From Deferribacterales bacterium Deferri_01 (GTDB lineage Bacteria; Chrysiogenota; Deferribacteres; Deferribacterales; Geovibrionaceae): a DNA stretch of 64,000 bases. Under the pieces are notes generated by a model, which worked only from the letters and a program-made list of their open reading frames with translations, did not search any database and was not told the origin of the DNA. Position 1 is the first letter of the stretch; every line of letters begins with the position of its first letter. Positions 26,515 to 33,855 of this stretch are shown here, piece by piece. The position numbers and the translations under genes were made by a program. The stretch covers positions 722,723 to 786,722 of the forward strand of contig LUZY01000013.1 in the NCBI GenBank assembly GCA_001603805.1. The letters are read 5' to 3'.

Positions 26515-27982
26515 TGTTGTCCTCCAGATTTTTCAGCCTTTCGCATGCTGCGAACAGGGCATTAAGCTTGTTGTGCACTTCCTTGAACTCGTTTGCAGGC
26601 TTGCTGTCATAAACAATGCCCGCTCCGGCACGGAGTATCATTTTATCAGGTTTAATCATTGCACTTCTTATTGTGATGCAGGTGTCAAGGTTGCCGCTGT
26701 AGCCGAAATAGCCCACACATCCTGCATAAAATCCTCTGGCTGTGGTTTCATATTTGCTGATAAGCTCCATCGCCCTCACCTTCGGTGCGCCGCTGACTGT
26801 TCCTGCGGGAAAGGTTTTCATGAATGCGTTGAGGGGTGAGAAATCCTTTTTAAGCTCACCGGAAACAGAGGAAACTATATGAACCACATGGGAGTAAACC
26901 TCCGCCTGAAAAGATTCATCAACCTTAACACTCTCTGGCTCACATCCGGCGTAAAGGTCGTTTCTGGCGAGATCAAGAAGCATAAGATGCTCGGATATTT
27001 CCTTCGGGTCATTAAGAAGAGCCTTTTTTATCCCTTCAATATCAGCACCTACGGGGTAGGTTCCGGCGATTGGTTTGAGAACAGCTTTATTCCCCACGAC
27101 TTTCAGATGGATTTCAGGGGATGAACCGCAGAGAACATCCTTGCCGAATTTAAGATAAAACAGATAAGGAGAAGGGTTTACATTACGAAGCGCCCTGTAG
27201 AAGCTCACTGGATTCACCTTTGCTTTTATCTCGAACCTGTTGGAAAGCACAACCTGAATTGCCTCGCCCTCGATTATCTCGCCCCTTAACTTCTCCACAA
27301 GCTCCATATACTGCTCCTGCTCAAACTCAAGGGAGGGGCCAGCCATTTCAGAGTCATGTGAATCGAAGTTAAGTCCATGCAGTTCCCCTGCCATAGCCTC
27401 CGTGCGCTTTACAGCCTTTTCGTAAGCCTCTTTGGCATTTCCATTCAGCAGGACGGAGCATGCGGCGTATATTCTCGCCATGCGGTTGTCAAAAACATAA
27501 AACTCATCCACCTCAAAGAAGCCTATAAGGTTCTGATCCGTGGGTTCGGGCAGAAGCTCTCGGAGTGTCCCCATATAATTTGCAGACTCATACCCGAAAT
27601 AACCGACAAAGCCTCCGGCAAAATCTCCGAAGCGTCCGTCGTTGTAGCCTTTACTTTTGAAAAATTCCTGCCCCAGATAGTCCATGGGGTTCATCATGAA
27701 TGTGTTTTTCTTTCCGCCCTTTTCTTCTGTGAGCGTGCCGTTTTTGAATGTAATTACCCTTTTCGGTTTGCGTCCGAAAAATGAGAACCTTGAAAAGCTC
27801 TTATCAAGATTCGCACTTTCCAGAAGAAACACGTTTTTCTCATTTGAGAAGTTACGCAGGAGAGCAATGGGGGTAAGAGTATCCCCTGCTATTTCTCTGT
27901 AAACAGTTGCCCTTTCATATTTGACGCCGTCAATTCTGCCGTCGGCGATGTCTTTAAACACATTCAATTCCGGATAAATCAT
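26498..27982 (-). CDS. trpE: Anthranilate synthase component I
   Basis: The 494-residue chorismate-binding enzyme converts chorismate plus ammonia to anthranilate. The N-terminal regulatory region includes LLESANLDKSFSRFSFFG (an LLES-type tryptophan feedback site). The chorismate-binding half contains QVVLSNRFEIKA, LKPIAGTYPVG, LDLARNDL and FPAGTVSGAPKVRAMELI. It is the first structural gene behind the trp leader; AGGAG lies 7 nt before the ATG. Expected controls are end-product inhibition and attenuation at 28030-28215. Confidence 0.96.
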   Translation of the reverse strand: MIYPELNVFKDIADGRIDGVKYERATVYREIAGDTLTPIALLRNFSNEKNVFLLESANLDKSFSRFSFFGRKPKRVITFKNGTLTEEKGGKKNTFMMNPMDYLGQEFFKSKGYNDGRFGDFAGGFVGYFGYESANYMGTLRELLPEPTDQNLIGFFEVDEFYVFDNRMARIYAACSVLLNGNAKEAYEKAVKRTEAMAGELHGLNFDSHDSEMAGPSLEFEQEQYMELVEKLRGEIIEGEAIQVVLSNRFEIKAKVNPVSFYRALRNVNPSPYLFYLKFGKDVLCGSSPEIHLKVVGNKAVLKPIAGTYPVGADIEGIKKALLNDPKEISEHLMLLDLARNDLYAGCEPESVKVDESFQAEVYSHVVHIVSSVSGELKKDFSPLNAFMKTFPAGTVSGAPKVRAMELISKYETTARGFYAGCVGYFGYSGNLDTCITIRSAMIKPDKMILRAGAGIVYDSKPANEFKEVHNKLNALFAACERLKNLEDNNVFAR

Positions 27983-28029
27983 TTTATATCTCCTGATTAA
28001 TTGATTTTTTCTTTTTCCTAACCGAAGAT

Positions 28030-28072
28030 AAAAAAAAAGAGAGGGTCGTTGTTTTACAACAACGACCCTCTC
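28030..28072 (-). terminator. trp attenuator: strong intrinsic terminator before trpE
   Basis: A perfect 15-bp stem (28039-28053 with 28058-28072) and a 4-nt loop are followed on the minus strand by nine T residues (28030-28038). It lies between the leader peptide gene and trpE, 48 bp before the trpE start codon. It is either the attenuation terminator itself or a second one behind the hairpin at 28094-28123. Confidence 0.85.
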
Positions 28073-28089
28073 TTAAATTCGGTTAAACC

Positions 28090-28123
28090 AAAAAGAGCCG
28101 CTCGGCATGCGCCGCGCGGCTCT
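28090..28123 (-). promoter_or_regulatory. trp leader hairpin with short U tract (candidate first terminator)
   Basis: On the minus strand, AGAGCCGC (28116-28123) pairs with GCGGCTCT (28094-28101) around an inner GGC-gcat-GCC helix and is followed by TTTTT. It lies between the leader peptide and the stronger terminator. Upstream GGCTGT could pair with ACAgaGCC overlapping its 5' arm, a possible antiterminator; that pairing is weak and was assessed only by eye. Confidence 0.6.
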
Positions 28124-28155
28124 GTATTATCACAGTATCTCAAGCGGACAGCCTC

Positions 28156-28215
28156 CTATTCTGAAAGCGTCCACCACCAAAAACTAGCTGTAAAGTTGAA
28201 ACCTTTAAATTCCAT
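28156..28215 (-). CDS. trpL: trp operon leader peptide TrpL, with three consecutive Trp codons
   Basis: The predicted peptide is MEFKGFNFTASFWWWTLSE, 19 residues, with the Trp codons at 28171-28179. An in-frame ATG two codons upstream (28219-28221) could add ME. Stalling of the ribosome at the Trp run when charged tRNA-Trp is scarce would favour an antiterminated leader RNA. No SD precedes either ATG. The -10 box at 28230-28235 puts the transcript start within a few bases of the upstream ATG, so translation may be leaderless. Confidence 0.85.
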   Translation of the reverse strand: MEFKGFNFTASFWWWTLSE

Positions 28216-28229
28216 TTCCATAATCTGCG

Positions 28230-28257
28230 ATTATATGTATCCGTAATAAGAAGTCAA
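28230..28257 (-). promoter_or_regulatory. Promoter of the trp operon
   Basis: On the minus strand, TTGACT (28252-28257) and a perfect TATAAT (28230-28235) are separated by 16 bp. The -35 box overlaps the stop codon of the preceding MFS gene. Confidence 0.8.
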
Positions 28258-29399
28258 GCATAAATTTTTCTATCCTGCATAAACCATGCAATAATAAGCG
28301 CAGTCACCAGGATTGAACCTATAAAAACAAGGAATGAATTCCAGCCTAAACTGCTGTAGATAAACCCCGGAATAAAAGAGCCAAAGGCTCCGCCAAGATA
28401 ATAAAACGACACATACAAACCGTTTGTTATGCCTTTTTTATCATCTGCAATTTTATTAACATAGCCGGAAGCAACTGAATGAGCCAGAAACATGCCGCAG
28501 CAGAACAAAAACATTCCGAAAAACATCACATAAAGGCTCGGATAAGTAAAAAGAAAAAGAGTACAGGCGTAAAAAGCAAGAGCAGAAAATACAGTGTTCA
28601 TCTCCCCTTTGAAAACTTTGATTATCTTCACGGCATTCAGTGACATGACTATACCCATGATGTAGCCCATATACATCACACCGATGGTAAAAGATGAGGA
28701 GCCTGCACTTATCTCCCTCACCCTGAAGGGAATAAAGTTCAGGATAGCGGCAAAAGTGGAAAATGTGGCGAATATCAGCAGGTACACTGTTGCAAACTGT
28801 CTTTTTTTAAGTACATCAAGTACAGAGCGGAAGCAGAATCTTGAGATTTTGATCTCTGCTTCATGCAGACTGCGGATAAGAAAAACAGCTAAACCAAGGC
28901 TGAAGGCAAGAATCAGAAAAGTCCAGCGCCAGCCGAAATATGAGGCTATCAGCCCTGAAAAAAACCTTCCTGCAAAACCGCCGAGAATTGTTGATGATAT
29001 ATAAAAAGCCATTTGCCGCTGAACAGTCTCCCGTTTTGTTACAGTGGAGATGTATGTCATAATTGATGTAAGCACCGCAGGTATCGCCATACCCACAAAA
29101 AAGCGTATCACTATGAGAAGCTGGAAATTTTCCGTAAAAAAGAATGCTAGCTGAAGAAGGGCAAGGGCGCCGACTCCGATTGAAAAAAGCTTTTTGGATG
29201 AAAAAGATTCCAGCATATAGCCATAGACTATGGGAGCAATACTCAGCGGAATCATGGTTACAGTGGTAAGAAGAGCCGCCTGCTCCTTACTGACTCCGAA
29301 TTCGCTCATTAATACCGGCTGGAGAGGCTGCGGAGCATACAGGGCGGAAAATGTCATGACCGTGGCATATACCATGACCAACGTATGGTAAAAACGCAC
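28254..29399 (-). CDS. MFS transporter, drug/metabolite efflux type
   Basis: The 381-residue protein has about 12 hydrophobic helices and begins YHTLVMVYATVMTFSALYAPQPLQP. That N-terminus resembles the YnfM/arabinose-efflux-like MFS branch (conserved Y-x-P-Q-P-L-L-P after helix 1). The cargo is unknown. Its start is 1 bp after the DUF1461 gene stop, so it is the last gene of the cytochrome/flavin reductase/HD-GYP unit. Its stop codon overlaps the trp promoter -35 box, so read-through from this unit into trp must pass the attenuator. Confidence 0.85.
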   Translation of the reverse strand: MRFYHTLVMVYATVMTFSALYAPQPLQPVLMSEFGVSKEQAALLTTVTMIPLSIAPIVYGYMLESFSSKKLFSIGVGALALLQLAFFFTENFQLLIVIRFFVGMAIPAVLTSIMTYISTVTKRETVQRQMAFYISSTILGGFAGRFFSGLIASYFGWRWTFLILAFSLGLAVFLIRSLHEAEIKISRFCFRSVLDVLKKRQFATVYLLIFATFSTFAAILNFIPFRVREISAGSSSFTIGVMYMGYIMGIVMSLNAVKIIKVFKGEMNTVFSALAFYACTLFLFTYPSLYVMFFGMFLFCCGMFLAHSVASGYVNKIADDKKGITNGLYVSFYYLGGAFGSFIPGFIYSSLGWNSFLVFIGSILVTALIIAWFMQDRKIYA

Positions 29400-29400
29400 G

Positions 29401-30141
29401 TCAGTTTATTCCTTTATTTAGGCCGAAAAGTACACCAGCGATGAACATAAGGGCAGTATAAAAAACAAAAGCAAGTATGACAAGCACTAAGGCTATATAA
29501 CCGAAAATATCAGGCGCATGCATCAAAACTGTCATCAGAGATTCTTCATAATAGAAAAACCACTGGTGTTCCTTGAAAACAACTTCATGGAGGAAATAGA
29601 AAACCTCTTTCGCACCCAGAAAATAGACCAAAACTCCAAAGACACAAAGCACACCTAAGGTTGCAGGAACAGCAAAAGCAGCCCGTGCGGGGTTTATTTT
29701 CCGGTTTATCATAGTAATAATACAAAAAAGACCTATTATGATAAAGAGATATGAGCTTATCTTAAACCAGAAAACAACATCCGCTACGTCCATAAGATGC
29801 TGAACTTCCGGCAGTGTAAGAAGTTTAAAAGACTTATCAGACATCATTGGCTTAAACTCAATATCCTCAAGCCCTTCCCCTGCATTGTTTATGCTTCTGC
29901 TGATTTCCCCGAAAAGCCTTATCCGTTCTTCCCTGTCCGTCAGAACAAACATTTTCTTTTCATTATCAGCATTCTTAGGGGCGTATTTACGTACCATTCC
30001 GTCTATATCAAGCATCTCATACATTGCAGAGTAGCCAAAGTCAACTTTTGACATTGCCGTCCACGCAAAGAAGGCTGAGGTGTAAAAAATACAGATACAG
30101 AAAAGTATGTTAAGCAGAATCCCTGCTGTTTTTTTGTTCAT
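29401..30141 (-). CDS. DUF1461 family integral membrane protein
   Basis: The 246-residue protein has about four membrane helices (about 7-28, 127-148, 155-175, 208-240) and an extracytoplasmic N-terminal loop rich in charged residues. Two blocks resemble the DUF1461/TIGR01906 family: LTLPEVQHLMDVADV and a long block running from FYFLHEVVF to HAPDIF. The function is unknown. It lies 5 bp after the HD-GYP gene and 1 bp before the MFS gene. Confidence 0.7.
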   Translation of the reverse strand: MNKKTAGILLNILFCICIFYTSAFFAWTAMSKVDFGYSAMYEMLDIDGMVRKYAPKNADNEKKMFVLTDREERIRLFGEISRSINNAGEGLEDIEFKPMMSDKSFKLLTLPEVQHLMDVADVVFWFKISSYLFIIIGLFCIITMINRKINPARAAFAVPATLGVLCVFGVLVYFLGAKEVFYFLHEVVFKEHQWFFYYEESLMTVLMHAPDIFGYIALVLVILAFVFYTALMFIAGVLFGLNKGIN

Positions 30142-30146
30142 ATATT

Positions 30147-31295
30147 TCAGTGTTCTCCATCGGGGGCATCTTTATAAGTTTCCCTTATTTCAAGAAATTT
30201 ATCCAAATTATCAAAAAATACCTTAACCAGAGCCGGGTCAAAATGCTGCCCGCTCTCCTCTCTGAAGAGTTCCAGAATCCTGTCCAGTTCCCATGCTTTT
30301 TTATACACCCTGTCGCTTCCCAGAGCATCGAAAACATCCGCTATGGCGGTTATGCGCCCGAACAGGTGTATATCTTCCCCTGCGAGACCGTAAGGATAAC
30401 CTTTTCCGTTCCATTTTTCATGGTGGGTCAACGCAACTGTCGCAGCAGCCTTGAGAATTTTCCTCTCGGAATGTTTAAGAATGTTATAGCCCATTAAAGC
30501 ATGACTCCGCATAACATCCCATTCCTCATCGGTCAGCTTGCCGGGCTTAAGGAGTATAGAGTCCGGAATCGCAACTTTGCCTATATCGTGCATCGGAGAA
30601 GCCATTTTCAGAAGTTCTGCTTCTTTTTCATTCATGCCGCAGCCTATCGCCAGAATATAGGAATACTCCGCAACCCTTTTAACATGATGTCCTGTCTCTT
30701 TGGAGCGCATCTCACCGGCTTCCGCCATAGTGAAGATAATCTCCTTCTGGGTCCATTCTATCTCCTGCTGCATAAGCACTGTGGAAAGCTCTTTACCTGT
30801 GTATGTGGCGGCAAGCATAAGCCTTCTCACATCCTCTTCTGTAAACTTTCCGTCTTCCGTCATTTTATTTATAGACTGAAAAACCCCTATAACGTTCCCG
30901 TCAGGGTCGTGATAGGGGATTGCGATCATGTTTCTTGTGCGGTATCCGGTCTGCATATCAACAGTTTTGTCAAAGCGGGGGTCATTATAGGCATCATTTA
31001 TTATAATAACCTCATCATTCTCCGCAGCTTTGCCGGCTATTCCGCATCCCAGAGGAATACTTATTCTGTCTACCCCGTGGGCAACCTTTGTCCAGAGTAT
31101 ATCCCAGCGCCTGTCTATAAGCCAGACAGTACACCTGTCAGCAACCACGAGGTCCCTGCCCATATCGGCGAGTATAACCAGCATCCGGTCAAGGCTGTGT
31201 TCGTTGGCAATAAGTCCGATATAATTAAATATGGAAGCTACAAGCTCTTCAGCAGTCGGTTCAGGTTTGGGTGTATAAAGCTGTCCGGGCATCAT
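30147..31295 (-). CDS. GAF-sensor HD-GYP phosphodiesterase
   Basis: The 382-residue cytoplasmic protein has a GAF domain (about 35-175) and a C-terminal HD-GYP domain (about 190-370). The HD motif is H236-D237 (MHDIGK), with H265, H291-H292 and GYP at 299-301 (HHEKWNGKGYPYGL), so the metal-binding set is present. HD-GYP enzymes hydrolyse c-di-GMP to pGpG or GMP, and some act on cGAMP. The GAF domain probably binds a small ligand or cofactor. It starts at ATG 31295, overlapping the stop codon of a 53-residue membrane protein. Together with the GGDEF protein at 385 and PilZ protein at 60904 it implies c-di-GMP signalling. Confidence 0.92.
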   Translation of the reverse strand: MMPGQLYTPKPEPTAEELVASIFNYIGLIANEHSLDRMLVILADMGRDLVVADRCTVWLIDRRWDILWTKVAHGVDRISIPLGCGIAGKAAENDEVIIINDAYNDPRFDKTVDMQTGYRTRNMIAIPYHDPDGNVIGVFQSINKMTEDGKFTEEDVRRLMLAATYTGKELSTVLMQQEIEWTQKEIIFTMAEAGEMRSKETGHHVKRVAEYSYILAIGCGMNEKEAELLKMASPMHDIGKVAIPDSILLKPGKLTDEEWDVMRSHALMGYNILKHSERKILKAAATVALTHHEKWNGKGYPYGLAGEDIHLFGRITAIADVFDALGSDRVYKKAWELDRILELFREESGQHFDPALVKVFFDNLDKFLEIRETYKDAPDGEH

Positions 31296-31453
31296 TTCTT
31301 CCTTGATTCTATAATCATATGCACTACTACAATTACTACCATAACAAAACCGGTTGCAAGTAAAATCATTTTTCCATCCGTCAAAGAGGACTGGAAATGC
31401 TTCTGGGCTGAGGCTACTTTATTCGGCAGCTGGCTGTAGAAAATGAAGTCCAT
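31292..31453 (-). CDS. Small single-pass membrane protein, 53 residues
   Basis: ATG at 31451-31453 is preceded by a good SD (GGAG, 5 nt away) that overlaps the stop of the upstream gene. The reading frame ends in TGA at 31292-31294, overlapping the ATG of the HD-GYP gene (ATGA-type coupling). Residues 29-48 (MILLATGFVMVVIVVVHMII) form one membrane helix, followed by the positive tail ESRKK, so the C-terminus is likely cytoplasmic. The N-terminal 28 residues are polar. I recognise no family. Tight packing on both sides and the SD argue that it is real. Confidence 0.7.
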   Translation of the reverse strand: MDFIFYSQLPNKVASAQKHFQSSLTDGKMILLATGFVMVVIVVVHMIIESRKK

Positions 31454-31455
31454 GG

Positions 31456-31959
31456 CTACTCCGTGAATACTTTCAATATTTCACCGGTATAAATTCTGTG
31501 ATAATCTTTTGTCGGGTAAAATTTTTCAGCACCCTGATCAAGAAAATTAGTGCTGTCCATATCCTGAAAATACATCTTTTTACAAAGAAGCGCCAGATGT
31601 GACTGTTCAAAGCCCACTGAACTGCCAAGAGCCACAGGAGTGAGTCCGGTTTCCAAAGCCTTGTCATAATCACGCCCGGATTTTGAGCCGCAGAAATTCA
31701 GCGCAGAGCGGTATTCCTCACTGAAAAAAGAGATCGTAAACTCGTCATATTTTTCAACAAATTCATAAGTGTATCTTGTCGGGCGCACATATATGGTAAC
31801 GGCGGGCTTGTTCCAGAGAATACCCACGCTTCCCCAGCTTGCGGTCATTGTATTGAACTTTTCTTCTGTTCCCGCCGTAATCAGCATCCAGTCTTTGCCG
31901 ATCAGCCTGAAAGGATTAAACTCCAGCTCTTCAGGCTTAATCTCCTTAAATTTCTTCAT
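31456..31959 (-). CDS. Flavin reductase-like FMN-binding protein (flavoredoxin type)
   Basis: The 167-residue protein has the flavin reductase-like split-barrel fold, with LITAGTEEKFNTMTASWGSVGILWNKPAVTIYVRPTRYTYEFVEK as the recognisable FMN-binding stretch (given here only to locate it; key residues are the TMTASWG and RPTRYT segments). Start chosen at ATG 31959, 1 bp after the cytochrome stop, with GGGAG about 10 nt upstream; an upstream TTG at 31983 in frame is less likely. Likely a small cytoplasmic FMN electron carrier or reductase. It lies between a monohaem cytochrome c and the small membrane protein. Confidence 0.82.
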   Translation of the reverse strand: MKKFKEIKPEELEFNPFRLIGKDWMLITAGTEEKFNTMTASWGSVGILWNKPAVTIYVRPTRYTYEFVEKYDEFTISFFSEEYRSALNFCGSKSGRDYDKALETGLTPVALGSSVGFEQSHLALLCKKMYFQDMDSTNFLDQGAEKFYPTKDYHRIYTGEILKVFTE

Positions 31960-31960
31960 T

Positions 31961-32221
31961 CTATTTTTTCTCCCTTGAAGCAAGGAATTCCGCCACGGCA
32001 GAGGTTTCGGAAGAATTAATTTTAAGTCCGAACCCCTTCATCCTTTCCACGGTGGAAACCCACTTTTTTTGATCATAATCCTTTTTTAAAGCAAGCTCAA
32101 GACTGTGGCATCCGGCACATTTTGATATGAAAACCTTTTCACCGTCAGCGGCTTTTGCATTTACAGTTATCAATATACAGACAGAAACTACTACGATAAG
32201 AAAAATAATAAAAGATTTCAT
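31961..32221 (-). CDS. Small monohaem cytochrome c
   Basis: The 86-residue protein has an N-terminal hydrophobic segment (3-20; signal peptide or membrane anchor, with NAKAAD following). One haem motif CAGCH lies at about 35-39, and a methionine at ERMKG could be the sixth ligand. It is a probable periplasmic electron carrier or membrane-anchored cytochrome. AAGGAGG lies 7 nt before the ATG, and this SD region forms the edge of the repeat unit at 32228-32517. It is the first gene of the unit ending at the MFS gene. Confidence 0.85.
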   Translation of the reverse strand: MKSFIIFLIVVVSVCILITVNAKAADGEKVFISKCAGCHSLELALKKDYDQKKWVSTVERMKGFGLKINSSETSAVAEFLASREKK

Positions 32222-32227
32222 GATAAT

Positions 32228-32517
32228 GCCTCCTTAACTGATAGCAGTAATCTGCACGTCCTTGTCAGATTACTGCACACGCTCACGCCGTGGTAAACAC
32301 GGCTACGCTGCGCACGGCGTCGGCACTTCCTGTGCCTCCTTAACTGATAGCAGTAATCCGCACATCCTCATCAGATCTACTGCACACGCTCACGCCGTGG
32401 TAAACACGGCTACGCTGCGCACGGCGTCGGCACTTCCTGTGCCTCCTTAACTGATAGCAGTAATCCGCACATCCTTGTCAGATTACTGCACACGCTCACG
32501 CCGTGGTAAACACCACT
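32228..32517 (+). repeat. Structured tandem repeat array, locus 2 (three units)
   Basis: Units start at the hairpin arms 32244, 32350 and 32457 (period 106-107 bp). Each has an 11-bp hairpin GCAGTAATCTG/CAGATTACTGC (perfect in unit 1), then linker ACACGCTCAC (32277, 32384, 32490). Hairpin GCCGTG-gtaaa-CACGGC follows (32287-32303, 32394-32410), then TACGCTGCGCACGGCG and hairpin GGCAC-ttcct-GTGCC (32322-32336, 32429-32443). Unit 3 stops inside the middle hairpin, where GTGGT/ACCAC can still pair. Linkers and the TAAA loop match locus 1 although the arms are unrelated. Each unit also carries the complement of the SD context of the cytochrome gene (GCCTCCTTAACTGATAGC). Confidence 0.85.
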
Positions 32518-32539
32518 GCATACTTAATTTTATCACTGC

Positions 32540-33232
32540 CTATGACAGAATCAAGGTCAGATAATCGTAAACAGGAGTGATGAAGATCGCAGGAAGCATA
32601 TTCGCCGTACGGAATCTGGCAATACCCGATAAGCTTATGCCTATACTGAGAATTATCACACCGCCGGTGACAGATATAGCGCTGACATACATAGGTTCGT
32701 TAAGCAGAAATCGCAGATTAAATGCCAGAAGACTTAAAATTCCCTGATAAATAAATACGCTTGCAGCGGAAAACATTACACCGATTCCAAGTGTAGAGGC
32801 GAGAATAACAGAGATAATGCCGTCGAGAAGGCTTTTTACATAAAGAAGGCTCGGATCATTCATAAGTCCGTCCTTTAAACTTCCCAGAATGGCAAATGAG
32901 CCCACGCAATATATAACCGAAGCGGTTACAAAACCGTTCACAAAGTTCTCGGACTTACTTTTAATTGCTTTTCTCAGAGTTTCGCCAAGCTTTTCCAACC
33001 GCCCTTCAATATCAAGAAGCTCGCCTATCACAGTCCCGATCACAAGAGACACTATCACGGGAAAAAAGTCATGATCCTCAAAGGCCATCTTGATGCCCAA
33101 AACAGCCACAGCAAGCCCCACAACCTTTATAACAGAATCTTTAACCGGTTCTCCGAGCCTTTTCCCGAATACAAGTCCTGCGATACTTCCTGCTGCTATG
33201 GCAGCGCTGTTTACTATTGTTCCGGTTATCAT
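32540..33232 (-). CDS. DUF554 family membrane protein
   Basis: The 230-residue integral membrane protein has about seven hydrophobic segments, starting MITGTIVNSAAIAAGSIAGL with GKRLGEPVKDSV next. This matches the YdfK/YqgA DUF554 family, which includes the conserved GTVIGELLDIEGRLEKLG. Function is not established; transport has been suggested for the family. The start overlaps the stop of the PLD-family gene by 4 bp. The repeat array follows within 25 bp of its stop. Confidence 0.85.
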   Translation of the reverse strand: MITGTIVNSAAIAAGSIAGLVFGKRLGEPVKDSVIKVVGLAVAVLGIKMAFEDHDFFPVIVSLVIGTVIGELLDIEGRLEKLGETLRKAIKSKSENFVNGFVTASVIYCVGSFAILGSLKDGLMNDPSLLYVKSLLDGIISVILASTLGIGVMFSAASVFIYQGILSLLAFNLRFLLNEPMYVSAISVTGGVIILSIGISLSGIARFRTANMLPAIFITPVYDYLTLILS

Positions 33233-33855
33233 CTGAAAAATTTCTCCACATATTCAGTGGCTTCCGCCGCCAGAGATTCCGACTCAAGGCGCATGGTCAC
33301 TTCATCATTATAATTAAATGCGCTGTAGGTATAATTGTGACTGCCGGAGTAAACTATCCGCCTGTCAATAACTGTCATTTTGGTATGAAGACGTTTTTTC
33401 GGACTGTCATACATAACAACAGCGCCCGCCTTAGCCAGATCCGTACCCGTTTCTCTGTTTGCTTTATTGAGAAACGAGCTTTCATCGTTTTCAATATCAA
33501 AAACAACACGAACACGAACACCCCTTTTAGCGGCATTCTCAAGGGCAAGCAGAAGAAGCTCCGTATCTGCGGGTTTGTCCCTGTCTGCCTTAAACATGTA
33601 TATTGTCATGTCTATTGAATGTTCGGCGGATGTTATATCATCTATCAGCGGAACGATAAGCCTCTTCCCGTCCAGAAACGCAACCTCCGCCGTGTGCGTA
33701 TGCAGACGGGCGGACAGGTTGGAATATACGAAAAAGACTATAAATGCAAATACGATTAGTGATTTAAAGACCCGCGACCGAGCGGAGCGTTTCCCAGAGA
33801 TTTTCTTTGCCGTTTCCCGTAACAGACGAGTAAAGAAAGAAATGTTCCTTATCAA
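33229..33855 (-). CDS. Phospholipase D-like protein with N-terminal membrane anchor
   Basis: The protein has a hydrophobic anchor (FKSLIVFAFIVFFVYSNL) followed by a single PLD-like domain. The HKD motif is HTKMTVIDRRIVYSGSHN, and MTIYMFKADRDK is the upstream strand. Single-HKD proteins of this size act as dimeric nucleases or phospholipases (Nuc type), likely periplasmic here. The start is uncertain: no ATG or GTG lies near the anchor. TTG at 33855 with AGAGG upstream is the best candidate and overlaps engB by 92 bp. A longer in-frame ATG at 34041 would run through engB coding sequence and is unlikely. The stop overlaps the DUF554 start by 4 bp. Confidence 0.7.
   Translation of the reverse strand: MIRNISFFTRLLRETAKKISGKRSARSRVFKSLIVFAFIVFFVYSNLSARLHTHTAEVAFLDGKRLIVPLIDDITSAEHSIDMTIYMFKADRDKPADTELLLLALENAAKRGVRVRVVFDIENDESSFLNKANRETGTDLAKAGAVVMYDSPKKRLHTKMTVIDRRIVYSGSHNYTYSAFNYNDEVTMRLESESLAAEATEYVEKFFR

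Noticed and set aside
28049-28246. Plus-strand ORF across the trp leader
   Set aside because: It is antisense to the attenuator hairpins, whose perfect stems and the Trp leader peptide explain the region better.
32228-32517. Repeats as a CRISPR array
   Set aside because: The periodic unit is about 106 bp with almost no unique spacer, there are no cas genes, and the same holds for the locus at 17785.
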